Source: Pseudomonadales bacterium (GTDB taxonomy: Bacteria > Pseudomonadota > Gammaproteobacteria > Pseudomonadales > Azotimanducaceae). From it: a stretch of DNA of 64,000 nucleotides. The notes below the pieces were generated by a model. That model was not told the origin of the DNA and did no database searches. It saw only the letters and a program-made list of their open reading frames with translations. The stretch covers positions 806,001-870,000 of the forward strand of contig JANQPF010000009.1 in assembly GCA_028285415.1 (NCBI GenBank), written 5' to 3'. The translations under genes were made by a program, and so were the position numbers. Of this stretch, positions 16,168 through 25,206 are shown piece after piece. Position 1 is the first letter of the stretch; every line of letters begins with the position of its first letter.

Positions 16168-17580
16168 TCAGGCGGGATCAGGCCGCCAGTTGCCGTGGAA
16201 ACCGAACGGCACGCGGTGATCCAGATAGGCTTTGGCCAGCGGACCTGCGTCGACATTCATCGCATCCAGAATGACCAGATGACTGGCCTGACGGTTGGCG
16301 TCGTAAACGTTGGCCAGGAGGAATCCTTCACCTTCAGGTGCATCGTCGGCCGCCGGCACGAAGATCGGCTCGTTCGTGGCGCAAGCTTCACCGACGTCAT
16401 AGTGTTTGATGCTGCCGGTTTGATGGTCGACGTGGGCAATCCCGTTGAAGCCGCCCACTTTGAATTCGGGATCGGTGTCACAGGCCATGAAGCCGTGGCG
16501 ATAGCTCAATCCCGTGCGCCGCTCGTCGAGACGTGGAAACTCGCAGGCGAGATCATCCAGACGCTCCCACTTGTAATCGTCGGTGTTACGACCGAGGTCG
16601 AAGGTCCAGCGAGTCAAGCGCGGCACGGCTTTGCTCGGATCACCTGGTGTGCCATCGGGTAGCGGGAACAGCGGCGCCTGCTCGAACTCGCAGACGTCAC
16701 AGGTGACGACGTCACCGTCCGAATGTGCGTTCATCGGATGGAACACATAGCCGGGCTCACCCCGGAACCAGCGCAGATCTGCAACGCTGCCGTCACGCGG
16801 CATGATGCCGATGTGAACCCCTTTCTCCGGTTCCCATGCATAAACGGGCGCGCCGCTCATGGCTCTTTCCATCGAGCCGGTCAGCGGCATGATCGGGAAG
16901 ATGACGTGATCTCTGGTGACCATGAAGTCGTGCACCATGGCGGCATACGGCGCCTTGAACGACTCCGAACGCGTCAGGCTGCCGTCTTTGTCGACCACCT
17001 GGAACGTCATGTGCTCGGAGATGAGACCGTCGGCGTTGTAGCCGAAAAACAGCATCTCCCCGGTCTCGTAATCGATCTTCGGATGCGCGGTCATCGGCCC
17101 GTTGAGCTTGCCGTCGTAGGTGTGGGGGCCAATGGACTCGAGCGTCACGGGATCCAGCTCGAACGGCGCATGCGCTTCCTCCAGCGCGAGCAGCTTGTCG
17201 CCGTGCCAGACGATGTTGGTGTTGGCCAGCCCGTCGGTTTCCAGACCCTGCACGCTGGGGTCGCTGTCCATGGGATTGAAAGCGGCGAAGAGCGAACGGT
17301 GTGCCTCATGCTCTTTGTGCCACTTCACCGTGCGTACCCAGCGGTTGCGGTAGCTGACGCGCCCGTCGGCAATGTGGAAGGCGTGAATCATGCCGTCGCC
17401 GCCGAACCAGTGATAGCTGCCGCGCGGGGCAAACTGCGGATTGGGGCCGTTGCGGTAAAACGTGCCGCGCAGCGCCTCGGGGATTTCTCCCTCGACGACG
17501 AGATCAGCGACGTCACACTCCATGTTGATGGGCGCGAACCCGCCTCTGAGATTCGGATGGTCAGGAAATGGGGTAGCCAT
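16168..17580 (-). CDS. Carotenoid oxygenase family dioxygenase (RPE65/CCO-like)
   Basis: A 470-residue non-haem iron dioxygenase cleaving a conjugated double bond of carotenoids, apocarotenoids or stilbenes. The seven-bladed propeller family is shown by NGPNPQF near the N-terminus and by the four iron-ligand regions: TAHPKID, MVHDFMVT, YVFHPMNAHSDG and the terminal FGFHGNW. The ATG at 17580 follows GAGG with an 8-base gap; an upstream in-frame start lacks such a site. No carotenoid synthesis genes are in view, so an external substrate such as lignostilbene is equally possible. Confidence 0.9.
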   Translation of the reverse strand: MATPFPDHPNLRGGFAPINMECDVADLVVEGEIPEALRGTFYRNGPNPQFAPRGSYHWFGGDGMIHAFHIADGRVSYRNRWVRTVKWHKEHEAHRSLFAAFNPMDSDPSVQGLETDGLANTNIVWHGDKLLALEEAHAPFELDPVTLESIGPHTYDGKLNGPMTAHPKIDYETGEMLFFGYNADGLISEHMTFQVVDKDGSLTRSESFKAPYAAMVHDFMVTRDHVIFPIMPLTGSMERAMSGAPVYAWEPEKGVHIGIMPRDGSVADLRWFRGEPGYVFHPMNAHSDGDVVTCDVCEFEQAPLFPLPDGTPGDPSKAVPRLTRWTFDLGRNTDDYKWERLDDLACEFPRLDERRTGLSYRHGFMACDTDPEFKVGGFNGIAHVDHQTGSIKHYDVGEACATNEPIFVPAADDAPEGEGFLLANVYDANRQASHLVILDAMNVDAGPLAKAYLDHRVPFGFHGNWRPDPA

Positions 17581-17652
17581 GATGCGTTCCTCGAGCCAAT
17601 TGAATGAGACCGTCAAGATTAGGGGATGGCACGCGTGGGCGCCAGCACGCCG

Positions 17653-18423
17653 TCAGCGGATGTCGACACCTACCGGACAGTGATCGGAGCCCGTCACCTC
17701 CGGCCAGATGAACGCATCCTCCACGCGTTTCGCCCCTGAAGCTGACGCAAGCACGTAGTCGATGCGCCAGCCGACGTTGTTCTCCCGGGCCCCGCCAAAC
17801 TGACGCCACCACGTGTAGTGGCCCTCTTCGTCAGGGTGTTGCCGGCGGAACGTGTCGACCCAGCCGGCGTCCAGCCAGCGCGTCAGCTCGGCACGTTCTT
17901 CGGGCAGGAAGCCGCTGGATTTGGTATTGGTCTTGGGACGGGCAAGATCAATTGCCTCATGTGCCGTATTGTAATCGCCGGTGACGAAGACGGGACCGCG
18001 CTTTTTGAGCGCTTCCACGCGCGCGAAGAGTTTCTTGTAGAAGCCAAGCTTGTAAGGTACCCGACTGTTGTCCCGATCTTTGCCGCTGCCCTTGGGAAAG
18101 TAGACCGAAGCCACCGCCATGCGCCCGAAATGCGCAATGATGAGTCGGCCTTCGATGTCATACTCGTCGACCCCCAGGATAGTCTCTATTTTGCTCGGTC
18201 GCTCGCGGCTGTAGATGGCCACGCCACTGTACCCCGGGCGCTCTGCCGGGCTGAACGCCGCGTGCCAGCCCGCGGGTTCACGCACCTCGGCCGGCAGCTG
18301 ATTTTCGAACGCGCGTACCTCCTGCAAACAGACAACGTCAGCCTTCGACGTTGCAAGAAAATCCAGAAACCCTTTTTTTGCACAGGCTCTGAGCCCGTTG
18401 ACGTTCCAGCTGATGATTCGCAT
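17653..18423 (-). CDS. xthA: Exodeoxyribonuclease III / AP endonuclease
   Basis: A 256-residue EEP-superfamily nuclease that nicks DNA at abasic sites and removes 3' blocks. Key residues are visible: N7 in SWNVNGLRA, the metal-binding Glu of CLQEVRAFE (E35), Tyr-Asp of VTGDYN, and the terminal TGSDHCPV with the catalytic Asp-His. Length (255-270) and the motif ATSKADVVCLQEV match the ExoIII/ExoA branch. It shares orientation with the membrane metallopeptidase upstream (42 bp), so may be co-transcribed. Confidence 0.94.
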   Translation of the reverse strand: MRIISWNVNGLRACAKKGFLDFLATSKADVVCLQEVRAFENQLPAEVREPAGWHAAFSPAERPGYSGVAIYSRERPSKIETILGVDEYDIEGRLIIAHFGRMAVASVYFPKGSGKDRDNSRVPYKLGFYKKLFARVEALKKRGPVFVTGDYNTAHEAIDLARPKTNTKSSGFLPEERAELTRWLDAGWVDTFRRQHPDEEGHYTWWRQFGGARENNVGWRIDYVLASASGAKRVEDAFIWPEVTGSDHCPVGVDIR

Positions 18424-18465
18424 TGTTGTCCTTTTCCGGGATCCTCTGATCCGATTTCAATTCGC

Positions 18466-19149
18466 TCAACGTCGCAGCAGCAGCGCCGCCCAACGCGCCA
18501 GGTTGAGCACATCGGCCAGCGCGGCCGCGACGTAAGTGAACGCCGCCGCGCGGAGGATTTTGCGTACGGCAGGCTCCTCAGCGGGCGCAATGTACTGTCC
18601 TTCCATGAGCACCGGTAACGCCTTACCGAAGCTCGCGTCCCATTCCGTCGGCAGCGTCACGAGGTGCACCATCATGCGGGCGACGAGTCCGCTCATACCG
18701 ATCAGCACCAGCGTGGAGAACGGCACCGGGTGACGGGTGATGAGGCCAACAATGGGCGCCGCCCAGATGAGTCCCGCACTGACGCGCGCAACACGGTCGG
18801 CAATCGGCACGAGGGCCGTGCGGGTTGCCAGGTTGTGGTCTGCCCGATGATGCTGCAGCGCATGGCCAACTTCGTGAGCGGCGATCGCCACGGCGGTCAA
18901 CGACTTGCCTTCGAAATTGTCCTGCGTCAGGCGCACCATGCGCTCGGTGGGGTCATAGTGATCGCCCATTTCGGTGAGCTCCACGCCCACTTCTTCCACC
19001 TCGTACTTCTCGAGTAAGTGTGCTGCAAGTTCACCACCCGTACCCGGCATACCTTCGATAGGCGCGCTGTAGGTGCGCATCACGAAGCGCACCCACAACG
19101 TCGGCCCGAACACGGCAGCAACGATGATGACCAGAAGGACTATCCACAC
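18466..19149 (-). CDS. Membrane zinc metallopeptidase (YugP-like)
   Basis: A 227-residue membrane peptidase of the Zn_peptidase_2 family. It has an N-terminal helix (WIVLLVIIVAAVFGPTLWV), the zinc motif HEVGH at residues 92-96, and further hydrophobic segments after it (residues about 118-160 and the C-terminal helix). DNFEGKSLTAVAIAAHEVGHALQHH is the diagnostic block. Length is typical of the family. Its biological substrate is unknown. It follows the aldolase gene by 5 bp and precedes exonuclease III. Confidence 0.9.
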   Translation of the reverse strand: MWIVLLVIIVAAVFGPTLWVRFVMRTYSAPIEGMPGTGGELAAHLLEKYEVEEVGVELTEMGDHYDPTERMVRLTQDNFEGKSLTAVAIAAHEVGHALQHHRADHNLATRTALVPIADRVARVSAGLIWAAPIVGLITRHPVPFSTLVLIGMSGLVARMMVHLVTLPTEWDASFGKALPVLMEGQYIAPAEEPAVRKILRAAAFTYVAAALADVLNLARWAALLLRR

Positions 19150-19154
19150 GGGAA

Positions 19155-19946
19155 CTAGTAGCCGGTGCTTTCGCGCTGCTGCTCCTGGGTGCCGCGCGCC
19201 GCTGCAAGCTCACGCGCCGCGTTTTTCATCATGTGCCCCGACTCACTGCCGAGCGTGACGAAGTTGAAGCCGAGCTCCAGGTATTTCTGCGTGTACTCGA
19301 GACTCGAGGTGTGAATCCCAATGGCGATACCAGCATCCCGACAGGCACTCTGGATGTGCTTGACCATCTCCAGATGCTCCTCCTGGGGCTGGTCACCGGA
19401 GACGGGCAGCCCCATGGCGAGCGCAAGGTCTGCCGGCCCGATGTAGACCGCGTCGAGGCCCGGCGTCGAGACGATCTCAGCGACGTTGTCGATCCCCTCT
19501 TTCGTTTCGATCATCGCAATACAGGCAATCTGTTCGTTGGCCTCCTGGGCATAACCGCGACCGCCGTAAAGGGCTGCGCGTATCGGTCCAAAGGAGCGAT
19601 TACCGAGCGGCGGATAACGGCAGGCGGCAACCGCCTGCTCCGCTTCCGCGCGGTTGTTGACCATCGGCACGATCACGCCGTAAGCACCGGCATCGAGCAC
19701 TTTCATGATCTCGTAAGGTTCATTCCACGGGACCCGCACGAGCGGCGTGGCCTCGCTGGTGGAGATGGCCGGGAGCATTCTGGCGAGGTCCGGGTAATCG
19801 ACCATGCCGTGCTGCAGATCGATGCAGACCCAGTCGAAACCGAGGTTGGCAATGGCTTCCGCCGAATACGTGTTGGCGAGGGACAACCAGCATCCCACTG
19901 TCTGTTCACCCCGGCGCCAGGCGCTGAGCGATGCATTTTCCCGCAT
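19155..19946 (-). CDS. HpcH/HpaI family class II aldolase
   Basis: A 263-residue metal-dependent aldolase that splits 4-hydroxy-2-oxo acids into pyruvate and an aldehyde. Motifs: GFDWVCIDLQHGMVDY, PLVRVPWNEPY, GAYGVIVPMVNNRAEAEQAV, AMIETKEGIDNV (metal-ligand Glu) and DAVYIGPADLALAMG (metal-ligand Asp). ATG 19946 is preferred, with AGGGAGA four bases upstream; a GTG 24 bp earlier is open. Substrate within the family (aromatic meta-cleavage product or sugar acid) cannot be told. Confidence 0.92.
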   Translation of the reverse strand: MRENASLSAWRRGEQTVGCWLSLANTYSAEAIANLGFDWVCIDLQHGMVDYPDLARMLPAISTSEATPLVRVPWNEPYEIMKVLDAGAYGVIVPMVNNRAEAEQAVAACRYPPLGNRSFGPIRAALYGGRGYAQEANEQIACIAMIETKEGIDNVAEIVSTPGLDAVYIGPADLALAMGLPVSGDQPQEEHLEMVKHIQSACRDAGIAIGIHTSSLEYTQKYLELGFNFVTLGSESGHMMKNAARELAAARGTQEQQRESTGY

Positions 19947-20007
19947 GGTTTCTCCCTGTCTTGAATTCACGAGTGACCCCGCATTTTTCTAGAAGGGTTG
20001 CCGTGCT

Positions 20008-22260
20008 TCAACCCTCGCTTGCAGTTTCCGGGGCACTCCCGGTCTCGGCTTCCGCCGCCGCAGCCCCGGCTTCGGGATCGCAGGCTGAGCCCGCGGTGAG
20101 CGCGCGCTTGGCGAGCCCTTCCGCCAGCACCGATATGCCGCCCGTCGAGAGCGCCGCGCTGACCGCGGCGCCGCTCGCAACGAGACCCATGGCATCAACC
20201 TCGGGAACCGGTTCCCGCAGCGTGCCACCAAGCTTCACGAACTTGACAAGGCTGCCCACGTTAAGACCGACGCCGGCTTTCGCGGTGGGACTGAACGTAA
20301 TGTCGAGATCTTCGCTGACGAGATCCAGCCGGCCGTCGCCCACAATCTCCATCTTCGAGGTTTCCACAACCAGCTGATTGTTCGACACGAGCGTACCGTC
20401 GGCCACGTCGAACTGGACCAGCGCACAGCTGATCTCAGTGGCCGGATCTTCCTGTCGAAACGGGTTCAGCTTGTTGAGCGTCTCCAGCAGCATGTCCGAG
20501 CCGACCATATCCGCAAGATCGTTCGCGAGGCGCGCATCTTCCATGCTCAGACGAATGGATCCCGCAAGACCTCCCGCAAGCTCCGCCGCCGACTGCCCGC
20601 GGGTGGCAAGCCCAATATCAACCTGCAGGTCCCCGCCGCTCAGCGATTCGGCGGGCAGGAGACCAAACTCCTCCATGCGCAGGCCGCTGGCGGCAAAGTC
20701 GAACCGGGATTCGACACTGCCGTCGCTCTGCAGGCGCAGGTCACCGGAACTGCGAAATCCGTGGGACGCATCACCCGCGCGCCAGTCACGCAGTGCAAGC
20801 ACCCCGTCCCCAACCTCGCTCTGCAGCACAAAGTCTGCAAGCGCTGCCGTGCCAAGCTTGAGCGTGCGCGCCTGCAGGTCGAGTTGCACGTCGGCACGCT
20901 CGAGCCATGTCCAGTCGAGAGGAGTCTCACCGAAAAGCGGAGCAGGCTCGTCCGTGTCCCCCGCCGCGGCCGTTGCCTGCGCCGGTTCGTCAACGGTTGC
21001 GGAATCCGAATCTGCTACGGCGTCCTCCTCCGTCGCTCCGCGCGGCAGCGGGATGTAGAGATCCTCAGCCGCGACGGTCACATGCAGAAGTACGCGCTCA
21101 GTCTGCTCGAGCCGCGCTTCCCCGCTGAGCTGGCTGGTTGGGGTTTCGAGCGTTGCACGCGTGATCTCGAATCTACCCGGCGCCAGCGTGAGGGCAACAT
21201 CTGCCGCCAGCGGGAACAGTTCCGCGGGTTGCAGGGGTGCGATGCTCACGAAGTCGGGCGCCCCCGTGCTCGTCAGCGCAACCTGCGCCGCCGCCGCTGC
21301 GTTTTCCAGATCGTAGCGTCCTTCCAGCACCACCCGACTTTCCGCCAGCACAAGCTCAGCGGTACCGCCAGGCGCCGTGCTGACTTCCGCCAGATCGGCA
21401 TCGAGCCGCAGATCGTGCGCGGCGCCGCCAATCGCGAGCGCGCCGATGAGGGAATCAACGGTCAACCGGTCACTTGCGGGATCATAGCCAACTCGCCCCC
21501 CGGCGATATCGACCGCCACCGGATCTGCAGCCACGCCTTCGAGCGCTACGCGTGAAGGCTCGAGCGCAAGCGCCAGCGCTGTGCCGACTTCCAGAGCCCC
21601 TCGCACGTCAAATTCAGCGCCTATTGAATCCGGCCCGGACTGCCCGCCCCAGTTCCCCTCCAGATGCAGGTCGGCACGGTCGGCTTCTACGTCACCCATG
21701 TGCCCCTGAACAAACAGCTCGTTACCGGCAACGACACCGGCAAGCGTGATCGAGAATCCTCGCTCGACGCTATCAGCCAGCACCTGCAGCACGAGGGCGT
21801 CGGTCACCACCACCTCGGGAAAAGCCAGATGCTGAAACGACGCAAGCTGGCGCAGATCCAGCGGTGCGGATTCACCCGGCTCTGCGGGTGCTGCAACCGT
21901 CTCCGATTCGACCCCCGATTCGGCAGCGTCCGTTGCCCGGGTCGTCACCAGCACACGCTCGCTGGCGGCAAACCAGAACGGCTCGTCGCGCCACCACGCG
22001 CCCGGTTCGAGCCCCGCATTCAGCGAGGCGAGCTCGAGCGTCATACCCGGAGACTCCACGTGCAGTTGCTCCGCGGTCAGTCGCGGCGGCAGAAGGTCGA
22101 GCTCGAGAGTGGGTGCTTTCACCACAGCCGCGCTCTGCACGCGGTTCACGATGTCCAGGGTCAGCTGCGGCGCCCACACCGCCAGCGTCACCACGAGGAC
22201 AACCAGGAGCAGCAGGGCCAGCAGCGTCCAGCCAGCGAAACGTACGACAGTAATGATCAC
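20008..22260 (-). CDS. AsmA family protein
   Basis: About 750 residues. An N-terminal membrane helix (GWTLLALLLLVVLVVTLAV) is followed by a long periplasmic beta-rich part and the AsmA C-terminal region (SLSGGDLQVDIGLATRGQSAAELAGGLAG, VDVADGTLVSNNQLV style repeat ending). AsmA/TamB-like proteins bridge the periplasm and are thought to move phospholipids to the outer membrane. An Asp/Glu/Thr-rich insert (residues about 400-450) interrupts it. The start is uncertain: GTG 22260 follows GAGGAG very closely, and the frame is open to 22323. Encoded downstream of the TPR/transglutaminase gene. Confidence 0.85.
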   Translation of the reverse strand: MIITVVRFAGWTLLALLLLVVLVVTLAVWAPQLTLDIVNRVQSAAVVKAPTLELDLLPPRLTAEQLHVESPGMTLELASLNAGLEPGAWWRDEPFWFAASERVLVTTRATDAAESGVESETVAAPAEPGESAPLDLRQLASFQHLAFPEVVVTDALVLQVLADSVERGFSITLAGVVAGNELFVQGHMGDVEADRADLHLEGNWGGQSGPDSIGAEFDVRGALEVGTALALALEPSRVALEGVAADPVAVDIAGGRVGYDPASDRLTVDSLIGALAIGGAAHDLRLDADLAEVSTAPGGTAELVLAESRVVLEGRYDLENAAAAAQVALTSTGAPDFVSIAPLQPAELFPLAADVALTLAPGRFEITRATLETPTSQLSGEARLEQTERVLLHVTVAAEDLYIPLPRGATEEDAVADSDSATVDEPAQATAAAGDTDEPAPLFGETPLDWTWLERADVQLDLQARTLKLGTAALADFVLQSEVGDGVLALRDWRAGDASHGFRSSGDLRLQSDGSVESRFDFAASGLRMEEFGLLPAESLSGGDLQVDIGLATRGQSAAELAGGLAGSIRLSMEDARLANDLADMVGSDMLLETLNKLNPFRQEDPATEISCALVQFDVADGTLVSNNQLVVETSKMEIVGDGRLDLVSEDLDITFSPTAKAGVGLNVGSLVKFVKLGGTLREPVPEVDAMGLVASGAAVSAALSTGGISVLAEGLAKRALTAGSACDPEAGAAAAEAETGSAPETASEG

Positions 22261-22368
22261 GCTCCTCAGTTCAGACGGACCGATAAGCGTAATTGGCGGA
22301 AGTTCAAGGTGCCACCTCAGCACGTAAAAGAATGCAAAATTTCTGCGGTGGGAGGATCTATCGGCGAC

Positions 22369-23598
22369 TCAATGCCCGGTAACCGGTCCGACGTCTGCTG
22401 CCTCCCGCGTGCTCACCTCAATCCTGCCGTAACGTCGGATGAGATCGTCATATTTACCGTAGTCGAGCGCGCGGTAACGCTGTGCCTTGCGCAGGCTCCG
22501 GGATGCCGCCGTCTGGTCCTCCAGCGCCAGATGCACGAGGCTTTCCATGTAGTGAAAGCGCGGGTTGCGCCGCTTCAGCCGCTGCGCTTCGAGAATCGCT
22601 CGCAGCGAGCGGGCATAGTCACCCGCATCGTAGGCCGTCTGCGCCAGTGCAAAGTGGTAGAACGGATTTCTCAGGCGATAGCGCCGCACCGCCCCTGCCA
22701 GCTCATCCGCCCTGAGCGTGTTGCCGAGCGCCCGATGACTGCGCTCGAGACCGGACAGGATCAGCTTTTCCCGGGGCTTGAGTGCCTGTGCAATGTGGTA
22801 GCTCTCCAGCGCCTCCTCGTGCGCACCATGGCGGGAATAGAACGCACCGAGGTTAATCCAGAGATCCGCGTTTTCCGGCGCGATATCGATGGCGCGGCGC
22901 AGATACGCAAACGCGCGCCGCTCGTTGCCGGCGAGGATCTCATCCACGGAAAGATTTGCGTAAAAAAGCGACTCCGCGTAGGCATCGGAAATCCGCCGCA
23001 GCCGCGCGTCGACATCGGGATTCACCTCATTGAAGTCGATGGTGTAGCCGTCAGGCCGGCTGCGATCAAAACGCGCGCCGTCCACCAGCACGTTGATGTG
23101 GTTGTTGCGAATCAGGAGCCCCGTGTAGGCGTTCCATGTCGGATAGGGGATCTCAGCCAGCTGATAGTGCACCGTGAGGCCTGACAGGCGTGCCAATGCC
23201 ACGAAGAGATTGGTATAGGAAATGCAGTTACCGACCTGCGCCTCGAACGTCTCCGCCGCTGTACGGGTCACACTGGCGTCATAGCGATTGTCGAAGAAAC
23301 CGCTGTCCTGCAGCCGGCGCAGGAGACGCGTGAAGCGCATGACAGACAGCCGCGCCTCCCCGATGTCACCAACGTAGTCGATCATTTCCGGCGTAACGCC
23401 GAGCACGTCGTGGCTGGGTGCTTCATCCGCCGCTACCGCCGTGCCAAAGATGGCCGCACCGCTGACCAGCGCCGGATCATACGCCGGTACTGCGGGTGTC
23501 GTTTGCGACGCGACGCAGCCCATCGTACCGGCCGCTGCACAGAGCGGCAGGAGGACGAGCCTGGCCAGCAGCGCGATGTAGAGATGCAACGTCCTCAT
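22369..23598 (-). CDS. Exported transglutaminase-like protein with TPR repeats
   Basis: A 409-residue protein with a signal peptide; a Cys at position 28 could be a lipidation site but the lipobox is weak. Residues about 60-200 form a transglutaminase-like/Cys-protease domain with C125 (VGNCISYTN), H167 (RNNHINVLV) and D188 (YTIDFNE) as the likely triad. TPR helices fill the rest (AFAYLRRAIDIAPENADLWINLG, ALESYHIAQALKP, ARSLRAILEAQRLKRRNP). It probably processes or cross-links periplasmic peptides. A second, unrelated transglutaminase-like protein is encoded divergently 161 bp away. Confidence 0.82.
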   Translation of the reverse strand: MRTLHLYIALLARLVLLPLCAAAGTMGCVASQTTPAVPAYDPALVSGAAIFGTAVAADEAPSHDVLGVTPEMIDYVGDIGEARLSVMRFTRLLRRLQDSGFFDNRYDASVTRTAAETFEAQVGNCISYTNLFVALARLSGLTVHYQLAEIPYPTWNAYTGLLIRNNHINVLVDGARFDRSRPDGYTIDFNEVNPDVDARLRRISDAYAESLFYANLSVDEILAGNERRAFAYLRRAIDIAPENADLWINLGAFYSRHGAHEEALESYHIAQALKPREKLILSGLERSHRALGNTLRADELAGAVRRYRLRNPFYHFALAQTAYDAGDYARSLRAILEAQRLKRRNPRFHYMESLVHLALEDQTAASRSLRKAQRYRALDYGKYDDLIRRYGRIEVSTREAADVGPVTGH

Positions 23599-23759
23599 AT
23601 CATCGACTCACACCGTCCGCAGACGAATATAAACCCGATTGCCCGCCAAGACGATACGTCCCGGCAAGATGCGGTGGCACCGCCCATCCTGCCGCAACTA
23701 TTTTGTCGAACAATCAGCACAAGTTGCGCCTCGGGGAGCCGTTGGCCCATCATGACAAC

Positions 23760-24452
23760 ATGTTTCTGCTCCGCTCCCTGGGCCTGGTATTGCTGTTCGG
23801 CGCGCCGACGCTGGCGGTGGCGGCCAACGCGTATCCGTTTTCAGCCGCGGAAGACTATCTGGCGCCGGCCGACGCGCTCGACGGCTGGGCGAACACGCTG
23901 GCGCGCCACAACGCGCAGCAATCCGATCTGTATCGCTGCCCGCAGGAGCGCAAAGCCTGCCGCGGGCGCCTGCGCTCATTCAACAAAGCCATGATCCGCG
24001 CGGCGGCACTCAGCGCCGATGAGCAGATTGAGCTCGTGCACTTTTACGTCAACCGCACAGACTACGACGATGACAGGGTACAGCGCGTCTACGACGAACA
24101 CGGTAAGCGCGCCGGCGTCATCCGCAATCATTGGAGCACGCTGTACGACTTTCTCGTCGATGGCGGGGACTGCGAAGACTTTGCAACGGCAAAGTACTTC
24201 ATGCTGCGCGATCTGGGTTTCGCGGCGCAGGATCTCCGGGTGGTGGTCGTCTACGAGCGCAAGCTGCGTGGTTACCACGCCATTCTTGCGGTACGCCGCG
24301 CTGACGGCACGGTCTGGCTGCTCGACTCGGACAACTTCATCCGCCGCCGTGGCCACCGCGGCTATCGCTACGTCTACGCCATGAACGAGACGTCAATCTG
24401 GGACCATCGCGCAGATTTTGAACCGTCGAGTCTTCCCACCGCGGAACAATGA
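23760..24452 (+). CDS. Transglutaminase-like cysteine peptidase (BTLCP, LapG-like)
   Basis: A 230-residue periplasmic cysteine peptidase: signal peptide of about 21 residues, then the BTLCP domain with C138 (GGDCEDFATAK), H173 (RGYHAILAVR) and D189 (LLDSDN). LapG of this family cuts giant surface adhesins after a di-alanine when c-di-GMP falls. No LapD receptor or LapA adhesin is in the window, so a LapG role is only a possibility. The ATG at 23760 starts the signal peptide; upstream frame has no homology. A small exported protein follows 44 bp downstream. Confidence 0.85.
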   Translation: MFLLRSLGLVLLFGAPTLAVAANAYPFSAAEDYLAPADALDGWANTLARHNAQQSDLYRCPQERKACRGRLRSFNKAMIRAAALSADEQIELVHFYVNRTDYDDDRVQRVYDEHGKRAGVIRNHWSTLYDFLVDGGDCEDFATAKYFMLRDLGFAAQDLRVVVVYERKLRGYHAILAVRRADGTVWLLDSDNFIRRRGHRGYRYVYAMNETSIWDHRADFEPSSLPTAEQ

Positions 24453-24496
24453 GAGGATACTCGGTGGAGAGAGGATCAAGTCACGAGGATCAGGGT

Positions 24497-24748
24497 ATGA
24501 AGAAACTTGCAGTCATGCTTGCCACACTGTTGCTACCCGTGGCCGGCTTCGCCGACGGCACCGTGGCGGTGTCCAGCCTCGAGGTCAAAGAGCGCATCCG
24601 CAGTATCGAGCAGATCAACGTCACCGCGGAAAAGGAACCGGCTGATATCGCGCCGGAGAGCCAGCGCGTGGCAGATATTCTGCGCGAACTCGACGAGGCA
24701 GAGGACAAGGCTGAACAGCCGTCCGCCGACGAGCGTCACTCGGACTGA
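24497..24748 (+). CDS. Small exported protein, unknown function
   Basis: An 83-residue protein with a clear signal peptide (MKKLAVMLATLLLPVAGFA) and an acidic mature part ending DEAEDKAEQPSADERHSD. The motif SLEVKERIRSIEQINVTAEKEP has helical character. The ATG is preceded by GAGG and CAGGG. No family is recognised. It lies directly behind the LapG-like peptidase on the same strand and may be its partner or substrate. Its end overlaps the convergent small gene by 13 bp. Confidence 0.65.
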   Translation: MKKLAVMLATLLLPVAGFADGTVAVSSLEVKERIRSIEQINVTAEKEPADIAPESQRVADILRELDEAEDKAEQPSADERHSD

Positions 24749-25185
24749 CACACGCCGTATTCGACAAAAATCGAATCGCCGGCGCTGCTGTCTCCGGCGA
24801 ACGTCCAGCCGCCTATGGAAGTACGGGTGAAGCGCAGGTTGTTCAAGTTGATCAGCAGGAGCTGCGCCGGCGGGTCGTTGGTGCAGCTGAGTCCCGGCGT
24901 GTCCGCGCTGCCTCTGACCTGCACACATCTGAGTTCCTGCAGGTCATCGTCATCCTCACCAGCCAGCGTTACGAATAGATCGGCACCGTCACCGGCAAGG
25001 TGGCGCGTCAGCGCCGCGTTGACCTCGAGCAGGAAGCTGCTTTCGAAAAACACCACCGGCTCGTACGTCTGTTCGTTGTGGGGATAGTCGTGCAGACCCG
25101 CCGTCTGCTCGGCAGTACAGCGCAGCGGCGAAGGCAGCTCAGCGGCGGTGAGCGCAGCCATCAACAACAGTTCCAATCCCGTCAC
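24736..25185 (-). CDS. Small exported protein, unknown function
   Basis: Predicted 149 residues from GTG 25185, or 141 from ATG 25161, with a short hydrophobic N-terminus (LELLLMAALTAAE) consistent with a signal peptide. Five cysteines could form disulfides. The segment LLLINLNNLRFTRTSIGGWTFAGDSS is beta-rich. No family recognised. It is divergent from the metallopeptidase gene with at most about 45 bp between likely starts, and convergent with the 83-residue protein. Codon pattern and the signal peptide support it being real, but support is modest. Confidence 0.55.
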   Translation of the reverse strand: MTGLELLLMAALTAAELPSPLRCTAEQTAGLHDYPHNEQTYEPVVFFESSFLLEVNAALTRHLAGDGADLFVTLAGEDDDDLQELRCVQVRGSADTPGLSCTNDPPAQLLLINLNNLRFTRTSIGGWTFAGDSSAGDSIFVEYGVCQSE

Positions 25186-25206
25186 GGGGCAATCCTCTGC
25201 CTGGTA

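Noticed and set aside
21664-23184. 506-codon plus-strand open frame over AsmA and the TPR protein
   Set aside because: Spans two real genes in the opposite direction and has no domain.
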